From Bradyrhizobium liaoningense (lineage in GTDB: Bacteria; Pseudomonadota; Alphaproteobacteria; Rhizobiales; Xanthobacteraceae), in NCBI RefSeq assembly GCF_018130785.1, contig NZ_JAFCJT010000028.1, forward strand, positions 1 through 64,000: a stretch of 64,000 nt of DNA, given 5' to 3'. A program made the position numbers and the translations under genes. Below, piece by piece: positions 52,380 through 60,752 of this stretch. The first letter of the stretch is position 1, and every line of letters starts with the position of its first letter. The notes under the pieces are model-generated. The model had not been told where the DNA came from. It saw nothing but the letters and a program-made list of their open reading frames with translations, and ran no database searches.

Positions 52380-52739
52380 ATTGAATGCTCCTGCTACCAT
52401 CAAGAGGGACAATTCCCTTTGATGTCGAAGAATAGGCGCGGCCTTGCTATTCAAGCTGTGATGCGTCTCACTATGCGCAGCGTGCTCTACTGAACGAGCC
52501 GACTGATCGCGAACGCAGCAACGAGAAAAACTCCGATAATTAATTCTGGCATGACGTGATCTTTCATCCTCTGATGTGAGCAACATCTGGTGAAGAGGAA
52601 GCCAGTGCCTCCCGCTGCTCGTGTCGATATCGGAGGATGGCCTTTCTATCTGTGACAGAAATCACGAGCGCCCGGCGGTCAGCGTTGGCGACGAAACTCG
52701 TTGGCAAGAATGATCTTCGTTTGTGGGATGTCTGCTTTG
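52380..52739. other. Intergenic region between cassette copy 2 and repeat R2
   Basis: About 360 bp with no convincing gene. A longer reading of cassette gene A enters here but is not supported by its paralogue. It should hold the promoter of cassette copy 2. Confidence 0.4.
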
Positions 52740-52832
52740 GGGTCAAAGGCTGACCTCGGCATCTTGCGGAGCTTTGTCCGTTCACCGTCTAGCGGCAGAC
52801 ATCGGGGGGCTCGCAGGGATGGTCAGCTACGG
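52740..52832. repeat. Direct repeat R2, right of cassette copy 2
   Basis: GGGTCAAAGGCTGACCTCGG through GGATGGTCAGCTACGG; partner of 51769-51862 in the same orientation. The conserved end translates to LAADIGGLAGMVSYGP. The two repeats flank cassette copy 2 at distances of about 130 and 360 bp. Confidence 0.75.
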
Positions 52833-52879
52833 ACCGAAAGCGGAAGACTCAGGAGCAATCGGGATGTAGCCGGGTCGGG

Positions 52880-53005
52880 ATGGACGGTTCGTTCCACGAG
52901 ATCGCCAGGAGCGGTCACATCGGCTTCGTGGGCAACGCGCTGGAGCGTGGCGTGCGGCAGGTGGAGCTGAACGACATTCAGGGGCTGGTAAATGTCCCAT
53001 CGTGA
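52880..53005 (+). CDS. Possible short gene or gene remnant, 41 aa
   Basis: ATG 52880 opens a frame encoding MDGSFHEIARSGHIGFVGNA, then LERGVRQVELNDIQGLVN. Codon use and composition look protein-like, and the sequence is not Arg-rich. There is only a G-rich stretch upstream as a possible ribosome site. It may instead be the C-terminus of a decayed gene. Confidence 0.3.
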   Translation: MDGSFHEIARSGHIGFVGNALERGVRQVELNDIQGLVNVPS

Positions 53006-53006
53006 G

Positions 53007-53052
53007 CATCGGGCGGCGCTTTGCGCCGACCTGTTGGCTCCATCCGGGCTAC
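53007..53052. repeat. GTAGCCCGGAT-family repeat, inverted copy
   Basis: Reverse complement of the first 46 bp of the repeat at 43379-43446, with two mismatches. It ends 8 bp before the stop of the LapG-like gene and may help terminate it. Confidence 0.75.
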
Positions 53053-53059
53053 AAGAAAA

Positions 53060-53791
53060 TCAGTGCGTCTCGGGCGCGACCATCGACAACCGCACGGGTT
53101 CGTCGACATATTTCATCACGGCCGACTGATAGAGCACGAACAGCGGCTGGTAGGTCTGCGCCGCGTCGTCCTCGACCATCGCCATGCGGCGATTGTCGAG
53201 CATCAGCCAGTGGCCGTCGAGCTTTGCTGCGGCTACCGCATGCTCTTCGCCGGCCCTGACGTCACGCACCACGACGATGCGGAGGTCCTCATTGGCAACG
53301 CCGGCGAGCCGCAGCGCGGCCAGCTTGGCGATGGCATAGTCTTCGCAATCGCCGGCGCCCCGCGCGAAGGTTGCGAGCGGCGAGCTCCAGACGTCGTCGG
53401 CGCCGTCATTGGTGGCCCGGATGGCAAGATTGATGGCGCGATTGGTCTCGCCGAGCTTCGCGCGGCCGTCGCGGCTGCGGGCCTGGTCGACGATGGCGAT
53501 CAGTTTCAGGGCTGCGGGCGACGCGCAATTGTCCCGGTCGCCGTCGCACAGCGCGAGCTGCACCATGTCGTCGTCGAACTTCTGCTTCAGCGCGAACCAT
53601 TTCTGCTGGAGACTGCCGGACGAGATGGCGAAGGCGAATACGCCGAACGGTTCGGCGGATTTGCGCACGAGGACGCCGGCCCCAGGCGACAGCAGCGTGC
53701 CGGCGCGGAGGTCGGCGGCCGATCCGAGCAGGATCAATCCGCACAACACAAGGACAGCGCGCCAGGCGCGCGAGCGAGCAGCGGTCTCCAT
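53060..53791 (-). CDS. Periplasmic transglutaminase-like cysteine protease (LapG/BTLCP family)
   Basis: A 243-residue protein with a signal-like N-terminus (residues 10-30, VLVLCGLILLGSAADLRA). The BTLCP fold shows the catalytic Cys149 in ARGAGDCEDYAIAKL, His184 in AGEEHAVAAAKLDGHW and Asp199 in MLDNRRM. LapG of Pseudomonas is the best known member; it cleaves surface adhesins between two alanines in response to c-di-GMP through LapD. A giant adhesin-like gene lies 0.6 kb away on the other strand, a typical partner arrangement. No LapD-like receptor is in the window. The ATG at 53791 is used. Confidence 0.85.
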   Translation of the reverse strand: METAARSRAWRAVLVLCGLILLGSAADLRAGTLLSPGAGVLVRKSAEPFGVFAFAISSGSLQQKWFALKQKFDDDMVQLALCDGDRDNCASPAALKLIAIVDQARSRDGRAKLGETNRAINLAIRATNDGADDVWSSPLATFARGAGDCEDYAIAKLAALRLAGVANEDLRIVVVRDVRAGEEHAVAAAKLDGHWLMLDNRRMAMVEDDAAQTYQPLFVLYQSAVMKYVDEPVRLSMVAPETH

Positions 53792-54410
53792 CTGACATCC
53801 CCTTCCGGCTTCGCCAGGTCCCCCTCGACCTGTACGTGCCGGGCTTTGTTGCTTTCGCGGAGATAGTGCGAGACGGGCCGTTTTGTTCTGCTTAACGCGC
53901 CCGGCAGGGCTCCCAAAACCGTGGGACAGGCTGAAACGGGACTGTCCAAATTGCGTAAAATTTTACGATTCGCCGGCTAGGAGGGCTTTGGCTGCCGCGA
54001 AATGGAACCAATTGCAGGGAGAAGTTGTGGGAGGGCCGATTCTGCCTCCTATGGCTAACAGCCCGCTATTTCACGGGTTTTGTTAATTGGGTCACAGATT
54101 CTGCCCCGTATTTGCCGCAGGATGCTGCGCGGCACCACGATTTAAAGATGACACAAGTATCCGTTGTTTGATTTAGGCGCCGGGTTACTTTGGATTACTG
54201 GAAATGCGTGAAAAGAAGCCGAAAACCGACCTCGGAATATTTGAAGAATTACTTCGGCTTCTCTGTGAAGGCGCCGCTGTTGGGGGACTCCGCCGAGCAA
54301 GTGATACGAATCACACAAGCAATAGATGGTTTCGCTAAGGACTTGGTAATGCTATCCAAGCTTAGGCGGTCGTTACTTACTTAGATTTTAACCCTTTTTA
54401 CGGTGCCCGG
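53792..54410. promoter_or_regulatory. AT-rich divergent control region of protease and adhesin
   Basis: About 620 bp with GC clearly lower than its surroundings, especially after 54060. It contains a perfect 14-bp palindrome (53954-53967). A short frame at 54190-54384 (64 residues) has no ribosome site I trust and is not called. Long AT-rich leaders are common for regulated surface genes. Confidence 0.5.
53954..53967. promoter_or_regulatory. Perfect palindrome CGTAAAATTTTACG
   Basis: A 14-bp perfect palindrome, about 165 bp upstream of the LapG-like start and 445 bp upstream of the adhesin start. It stands out in a GC-rich genome. It may be a regulator operator; the regulator is unknown. Confidence 0.45.
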
Positions 54411-57400
54411 TTGAACTACGCTGGCAAATTTGACGCCACGATTCCCTTGGATGGCGCGGGTTCCCGCTCGGCCGCGGACGTTCATGTCGATCCCTTTACG
54501 GCCAAGCCTTTTATCGCCAAGCCCTTTGTCGCAAAGGCACACGGTCATGTGCCCGACGGCACGTTCGTTGTTCCCGATGCTAACCTGATCTTCAATGGCG
54601 AGTTGAAGCGCGCAGGTCTCGACCTCGTGCTGTCCCACGAGGGGCACGAATTCGTCGTTCACGACTATTTCAAGGGCGACAAGCGCGCAGCGATCGCCTC
54701 GCCCGATGGCGCCCACCTCACCGGCGACGTCGTCAACGCGCTCACCGGCCATGTGCAATATGCGCAGGCCGCGCCCGGCATCGCCGCCGCGCAGGTCATC
54801 GGCCACGTCACGAAACTCTCCGGTAGCGCGACAGCGATCCGCAACGGCGTCTCGGTCACCCTGAACAATGGCGACAACGTCGAGAAGGGCGACGTGGTCT
54901 CGACCGGCGCGGATTCGACACTCGGCATCACCTTCATCGACGGCACCGTGTTCGGCCTGTCCTCCAATGCGCGGATGGTGCTGAACGAGATGGTCTACGA
55001 CCCCAACGGGTCGAGCAATTCCTCGCTGCTGAGCCTGGTCGCGGGCACCATCACCTTCGTCGCCGGCGAGACCGCCAAGCACGGCGACATGAAGATCGAC
55101 ACGCCGGTCGCCACCATGGGCATCCGCGGCACGGCGGTGCTGACCCAGATCAACTTCGTCGTTCCCGCCGGCGGCGGCGATCCGCAGCCGCAGGCGAGCT
55201 TCCAGGTGTTGGTCGAGCCGAACGGCACGACCGGCTCCTACATCCTGTTCGACAAGGTCACGCTGCTGCCGATCGCGACGGTCAACCAGGCCGGGCAGAT
55301 GATCCAGATCAGCGGTGGCAACGTCTCGATCACCAACGGTCTGCTGTCGCCGGACGTGCAGAAGCTGATCACGGACGTGTTCACGCTGAAGTTCACCGAC
55401 AACAACACCAACACCAAGCTGACCACGAACTTCACCGACACGATCACGCAGACCAGCGACGGCCTGGTGATCAAGACGCCGGCCGGCTACATCGCGACCG
55501 CGGTCTTCACCAACCTCAATCCGCAGGGAACGCAAGGGTCCGGCGATCACACGGCGCCTTTCAACCGTTACCCCGGCAAGCCTCTGTCTCAAAGCCTCGA
55601 TCTCAACGGCAATGTGAAGACGGCGTTCGCGCTGACCGAGCGCACGGACACGACCGGCGACACCACGCATTCCGACACGATCTCCGGCCGCATCACCTTC
55701 ATCGACCAGAACCTGGGCGATCGGCCGACGGTGAGCATAAACCTCGCCGAAGCGCCGAACTACGTCTACATGAGTGCCGGCCTGGACGTCACCGGCACGC
55801 TCTCTGCACTCCAGAAGCAGGATATCGCGGCGACGCAGATCCAGATCAGCGTCGTCGCCGATGCTGGCAACAACAACAACGGCTCGGCGGTCTGGACCTA
55901 CACGGTCCCCGACCACGTCTTCGACTTCCTCGCGGCCGGCGAAACGCTGACGCTGACCTACATGGCCCGCGTCGACAACAATTTCTCGGTCAGCCCCGAG
56001 ACCGCCTTCATCCCGATCACGATCACGATCACCGGCACCAACGACAAGCCGGTGATCACCACGAGCGTTCCGGTCATCACCTTCGAAGGCGGCACCAGCG
56101 TGCCGGGCGGGCCGCTCACCAGCGATGTGCCGACGACGGGAACGCTGAACTTCGACGACGTCGATCTCACCGACAAGCATACGGTGTCGGTGGCGCTGAC
56201 CAGCGCGACCCTGCCTGATGGCACCGTTCCGCCGGGCCCGCTCGCGGCGTTCCAGAGCGCGATGTCGGTCGCGATCGCGGCGGGCGCCGACAGCACCGGG
56301 GACGGCACCGGCACCATCAACTGGTCGCTGGCCGATCTGCCGGTCTATCTCGCCGACTTCATTCCGAAGGGCGAGGTGCTGACGCTGGTCTACACCGTGA
56401 CGCTGACGGACTCGCAAGGCGCGACCTCGCAGCAGACCATCACCGTCACGATCACGGGCACCGACGCGCCCGCGGTGGTGTGGATCGCGACCGACAAGGC
56501 CGGCGCTCCCTCCGGCGGCTTCTGGAAGGACGCGGCGAACTGGGCAACCGGTACGGTCCCGACCATCAATGACGACGTCATCGTCATCACCGATCAGCTG
56601 CACGGCCTGACGCCCTCCTATCCGGTGACGATCGACACCGCGGCCTACGCCAAGTCGCTGACGATGAACGATTTCGGTGGCCCACCGCCGAAGGTGATCG
56701 TCCAGAGTTCGCTGACGATCGCAGGCGCGCTCAACATGGGCGCCGATTCGATCCTCACGACCGCCACGACTGGAACGATGTCGGTCGGCGGCAAGGCCGA
56801 GATTTTGGGCACGAGCGTGCTCACCAATGCTGGCTATCTGACGCTCGCAGGTGGCGGCGATTTCGCTGGCGGTACCACGATCACCAATTCCGGCACGATC
56901 GAGCTGTCCGGCGGCACGCTGAAGACGCTGGCGGAGATCCACAATGCCGGCGGCCTGCTGAGAGCCGATGTCGGCTCGACGCTGATCGTCGATACCGCGA
57001 CGATCGATGGTGGCACCGTCAGCATTCTGGGCACGCTGGAGCTCGATGGCATCAGCCTGATCGAGAACGGCACGCTGAACAATTCCGGCACCGTCAACGT
57101 CAAGGGCACGGTGGAGTTCGCCCACGAGACCGTGTCCAACACCGCGGCCGGTGTGATCGAGGTGCTGGCCAACGGCTGGCTGACGATCCATCAGGGCTCC
57201 AGCGTTATCAATGACGGCCAGATCACGGTCGATGCCAGCGGCAAGCTGATCGTCAGCAATGCGACCATCGACGGAGCTGGTGCGGTGATCGGCACCGTCG
57301 ACGGTGATGACGAGGGGGGGCCCGTCCTCAACGCCGGCATTCGCGGCGCAGGCACGATTACCAACAACGGTGAGGTCGATCTGACCGGCGATGCCGTCCT

Positions 57401-60400
57401 GAGCGGCGGCATTCTGAATAACAACGCCGTCTTCAAGGTAAGCGGTGCGGGCAATGCGCTCAGCGATGAGACCGTCACCAATGCCGGCATCATCGAGGTG
57501 CTCGCCAACGGCGCGCTCGCGATCGATCTGGGCTCGACCGTCGACAATGCGAGTGGCGACGTCATCATCGACGGCAATGCCGCGCTGACGCTGGACCAGG
57601 CCACGATCAGCGGCGGCGCCATCAAGGGCGCCGGGACGATCGACGTCACCGGCGCCAGCAAGATCGACAACGCGGCCACGCTCAGCGTCAGCGCGGTGAC
57701 GGTCGAGAGTGGCGTCACGCTGACGCTGGACGACACGACCGTTGTGGGCACCGCGATCGCCAATCACGGCACCGTCAAGGTCGATGCCAACACGACGCTG
57801 ACGTTGAACGGTGCGAGCCTGGCCGGCGGCACGCTCTCCATCGCCGGCACGCTGGAATCGACCGGCGCCAGCGCCATCGACAACGCCGACATCGGCAACA
57901 CCGGCACGATCTCGGTCACCAGCGGCACGCTGACGATCGATCCCGGCATCCTTCACGCCATCACCAATCACGGTCTGATCGAGGCGGTCGGCGGCGGCAC
58001 GCTGAAGCTCACGGCCGCCACCATCGCCAACGCCGGCGGCTCGATCTCGGTCGACGGCACCTCGAAGCTCTATCTGTCCGGCGTCTCGATCAACGGAGGC
58101 AGCCTCGGCAATGCCGGCAGTCTCTACAGCGTCGCCGGCCTCAACACGATCACGGGCGGCGTCACCAATACCGGCACCATCGAAGTCCAGGGCGGCACGC
58201 TCAACCTGTCCGGCGGCATCACCGGTGTCGGCGCGCTGATCATCGACAATAACGCGACGCTCGAGCTCGGTGGCGCGGACGCGCAAACCGTCAGCTTCGC
58301 CGGCGGCACCAATACGCTCAAGCTCGACAAGGTTGGCGGCCAGAGCTTCAACGGCACCATCAGTGGTGAAGCGTCGACACCCGGCACCTTCACCGTCACC
58401 GGCAATGCCGACATCGCCTCGTCCAAGGGCGACGCACTCGATTTTACCGCGTCGGGCGGAACCAGCGGCAGCCACGGCAACATCGTTCTGACGCCGACCG
58501 GCACGTTGACCGGCGCGACCAACGGCATCGTCGTCACCCAGAACGGCATCGGCCACATCTCGCTGACGACGTCAGGCGACGTCACCGGCCAGACCGGCAA
58601 CGGCATCGTGCTGCATGACGGCGCGAATGGCGCAGGCGATATCACGACAACCATCGGCGGCGGCGTTTCCGGCGCGGTTGGTCTCGATGTCGTGTCGCAT
58701 GGCGATGGCGACGTCATCATCACGAATAATGGGCACATCACCGGCACGTCCTCGTTCGGCGTCAACATCGACCAGGACGATGCCGGCGCCACCGGCTCGA
58801 CGCACATCACCAACACCGGCTCCGTGGTCGGCGCCGATGGCGTCGCTGCGATCTCCATCCAGGAGAACGGCACCGGCACGGCGACGATTGACAATTCCGG
58901 CACCATCGGGCCCGACGATGCCGGCTCGGTGACGTCCTCGACCTACGCGATTGTCGAGACCGGCGGTGCCATTACCATCAACAACAGCGGCGAGATCAAC
59001 GGCAACATTTCGGTCGCCACCGCCACGTTCAACAACGAGTCGGGCGGTACCTGGACCGTCGCCGGCACGAGCGTGTTTGGCAACGCGTCGACGATCATCA
59101 ATCATGGTGACATCGATCTGCTGGACGGGGCTTCGATTTCCGGGGCGGGGCTGAGCATCGAGAACGACAGCCACATCAACAGCTACGGCACGGCTTCGAT
59201 CTCAGGCACCATCGCCAATACCGGCACCATCGAGATCCACGACGGGAACCTGACCCTGTTCGGCTCGCTGTCGGGCACCGGCTCGGTCACCGTCGATGAA
59301 GGCGCGTTGCTGAAGCTCGAGGGCACGGTTTCGCAAACGATCACGCTCGCCGGCGACGGCGCCCACCTTCAGATTGATACGTCGACGTTTGGCGGATCGA
59401 TCGCGGCGCTGTCCGCGACCGACACGATCGACCTGTCCACCATCAAGTACGGGCTCGGCACCAGCGCCGTCTATGTCGCCAATGCCGATCCTACGACCGG
59501 CGGTGTGCTGACGGTCACCGGTGACGACGGCCAGAGCATCAGCCTGAAGCTGACCGGCGCCGACTACAGCCACGCGCATTTCGCCGGCAGCGATGACGGC
59601 ACCGGCCACACGCTGATCACGATCCATGCGGACGACGATGCGCCGACATTCACCACCACGGATGCGGCGCAGCTGACCGCAAGCTTCTCCGAGCAGCCCG
59701 ATACCACCGCGTCCTCGACGCTCGACCCGTCGCCGGCCGCGACCGGCTCGATCGACTTCAAGGACATCGACCTGACCGACCGGCCGACGGCGGAGATTAC
59801 GGGCCAATCCGTGACCTGGTTCGATACCGATGGCACGACCCACCTGGCGCTGACCGGCCAGGAAGCCGGGCTCGAGCACGCCCTGACACTGCTGCCGCAG
59901 ACCGGCAACAAGAACAACGGCGCGATCGGCTGGAGCTATTCGGTCGCCGACGGCGCGCTGGATTTCCTCGGCAGGGACCAGACCGCGAAAATCGTCTCCA
60001 CCATCACGCTCGATGACCACGCGGGCCAGAAGACCACGGCCGACGTCACCATCACGATCACCGGCACGAACGACGCGCCGGTCATCAACACCGACCAGAT
60101 CAGCGTCACGCAGGAAGGCGACAAGGTCTTCGTCCACGGCCTCTCAGTCACCGACGTCGATGCCGGCGCCCATGAAACGTTCACGCTCGCCGCGACGGCG
60201 GCCTCCCGTAGCTGTGTCGATCTCCCATCGGCGGGCGACACGTTGGCCGACGTCAACTCGGCACTCCAGGCGCTGGCCTATGCCGAGCCGAACGGGCCCG
60301 CGACCGACCAGGTTGCGGTGACGGTGACCGACGGCCATGGCGCGAGCGACAAGGTCAATCTGATCTTCAACCTGACCGGTGAAGGTCCGGTGACTCTCGC

Positions 60401-60680
60401 CGGCACGGCCGACAAGGACGTGTTCTTCGGCACCGGCTATCAGGACCAGTTCGTATTCGCGGCCGGTTCGAACCACGATACGATCCTGAACTTCACCTCC
60501 GGTACGGACAAGATCGACCTGTCGGCCGTGGTGACGACTTCCGATCCTCAGAGCTGGATCAATCAGCACGTGACCGCGTCAGGGGCGGTGGACACCCTGA
60601 TCACGATCAACGCGACGGACAGCATCCTCCTGAAGGGCGTCGCCCACGTCCAGGCGAGTGACTTCATCGTCCATGCCTGA
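54411..60680 (+). CDS. Giant FecR/VCBS adhesin-like protein with type I secretion-like C-terminus
   Basis: A 2089-residue protein. Residues ~55-110 resemble a BapA-type prefix (ELKRAGLDLVLSHEGHEFVV), ~127-245 form a FecR domain (TKLSGSATAIRNGVSVTLNN to TPVATMGIRGT), ~400-545, ~546-685 and ~1745-1885 are VCBS-like units ending TITGTND or similar, and ~690-1740 is a long repeat region of short N/G/T strands (as GTLNNSGTVNVKGTVEF) likely folding as a beta-helix. The end (~1990-2089) has GYQDQFVFAAGSNHDTILNF then GTDKIDLS, typical of type I secreted proteins. The only start seen is TTG 54411, without a good ribosome site; the N-terminus is uncertain. The neighbours are a LapG-type protease and a CHASE2 cyclase. 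Confidence 0.85.
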   Translation: MNYAGKFDATIPLDGAGSRSAADVHVDPFTAKPFIAKPFVAKAHGHVPDGTFVVPDANLIFNGELKRAGLDLVLSHEGHEFVVHDYFKGDKRAAIASPDGAHLTGDVVNALTGHVQYAQAAPGIAAAQVIGHVTKLSGSATAIRNGVSVTLNNGDNVEKGDVVSTGADSTLGITFIDGTVFGLSSNARMVLNEMVYDPNGSSNSSLLSLVAGTITFVAGETAKHGDMKIDTPVATMGIRGTAVLTQINFVVPAGGGDPQPQASFQVLVEPNGTTGSYILFDKVTLLPIATVNQAGQMIQISGGNVSITNGLLSPDVQKLITDVFTLKFTDNNTNTKLTTNFTDTITQTSDGLVIKTPAGYIATAVFTNLNPQGTQGSGDHTAPFNRYPGKPLSQSLDLNGNVKTAFALTERTDTTGDTTHSDTISGRITFIDQNLGDRPTVSINLAEAPNYVYMSAGLDVTGTLSALQKQDIAATQIQISVVADAGNNNNGSAVWTYTVPDHVFDFLAAGETLTLTYMARVDNNFSVSPETAFIPITITITGTNDKPVITTSVPVITFEGGTSVPGGPLTSDVPTTGTLNFDDVDLTDKHTVSVALTSATLPDGTVPPGPLAAFQSAMSVAIAAGADSTGDGTGTINWSLADLPVYLADFIPKGEVLTLVYTVTLTDSQGATSQQTITVTITGTDAPAVVWIATDKAGAPSGGFWKDAANWATGTVPTINDDVIVITDQLHGLTPSYPVTIDTAAYAKSLTMNDFGGPPPKVIVQSSLTIAGALNMGADSILTTATTGTMSVGGKAEILGTSVLTNAGYLTLAGGGDFAGGTTITNSGTIELSGGTLKTLAEIHNAGGLLRADVGSTLIVDTATIDGGTVSILGTLELDGISLIENGTLNNSGTVNVKGTVEFAHETVSNTAAGVIEVLANGWLTIHQGSSVINDGQITVDASGKLIVSNATIDGAGAVIGTVDGDDEGGPVLNAGIRGAGTITNNGEVDLTGDAVLSGGILNNNAVFKVSGAGNALSDETVTNAGIIEVLANGALAIDLGSTVDNASGDVIIDGNAALTLDQATISGGAIKGAGTIDVTGASKIDNAATLSVSAVTVESGVTLTLDDTTVVGTAIANHGTVKVDANTTLTLNGASLAGGTLSIAGTLESTGASAIDNADIGNTGTISVTSGTLTIDPGILHAITNHGLIEAVGGGTLKLTAATIANAGGSISVDGTSKLYLSGVSINGGSLGNAGSLYSVAGLNTITGGVTNTGTIEVQGGTLNLSGGITGVGALIIDNNATLELGGADAQTVSFAGGTNTLKLDKVGGQSFNGTISGEASTPGTFTVTGNADIASSKGDALDFTASGGTSGSHGNIVLTPTGTLTGATNGIVVTQNGIGHISLTTSGDVTGQTGNGIVLHDGANGAGDITTTIGGGVSGAVGLDVVSHGDGDVIITNNGHITGTSSFGVNIDQDDAGATGSTHITNTGSVVGADGVAAISIQENGTGTATIDNSGTIGPDDAGSVTSSTYAIVETGGAITINNSGEINGNISVATATFNNESGGTWTVAGTSVFGNASTIINHGDIDLLDGASISGAGLSIENDSHINSYGTASISGTIANTGTIEIHDGNLTLFGSLSGTGSVTVDEGALLKLEGTVSQTITLAGDGAHLQIDTSTFGGSIAALSATDTIDLSTIKYGLGTSAVYVANADPTTGGVLTVTGDDGQSISLKLTGADYSHAHFAGSDDGTGHTLITIHADDDAPTFTTTDAAQLTASFSEQPDTTASSTLDPSPAATGSIDFKDIDLTDRPTAEITGQSVTWFDTDGTTHLALTGQEAGLEHALTLLPQTGNKNNGAIGWSYSVADGALDFLGRDQTAKIVSTITLDDHAGQKTTADVTITITGTNDAPVINTDQISVTQEGDKVFVHGLSVTDVDAGAHETFTLAATAASRSCVDLPSAGDTLADVNSALQALAYAEPNGPATDQVAVTVTDGHGASDKVNLIFNLTGEGPVTLAGTADKDVFFGTGYQDQFVFAAGSNHDTILNFTSGTDKIDLSAVVTTSDPQSWINQHVTASGAVDTLITINATDSILLKGVAHVQASDFIVHA

Positions 60681-60752
60681 TGGCCGCTTCATGCGCCGCG
60701 ACCGCCTGCAGATACGCTGCCGTTCGCCGCGAAAGCGTGATATCCAAGCCGA

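Noticed and set aside
54190..54384. Short 64-codon frame before the adhesin
   Set aside because: No trusted ribosome site or recognisable motif; it lies in an AT-rich control region. Left as part of the intergenic feature.
54381..58556. A 1391-codon open frame on the minus strand opposite the adhesin
   Set aside because: It is a shadow of the repetitive, GC-biased adhesin gene. The product is a run of Asp/Arg/Val/Gly-rich repeats without domains, and the plus strand has the clear FecR, VCBS and secretion motifs.
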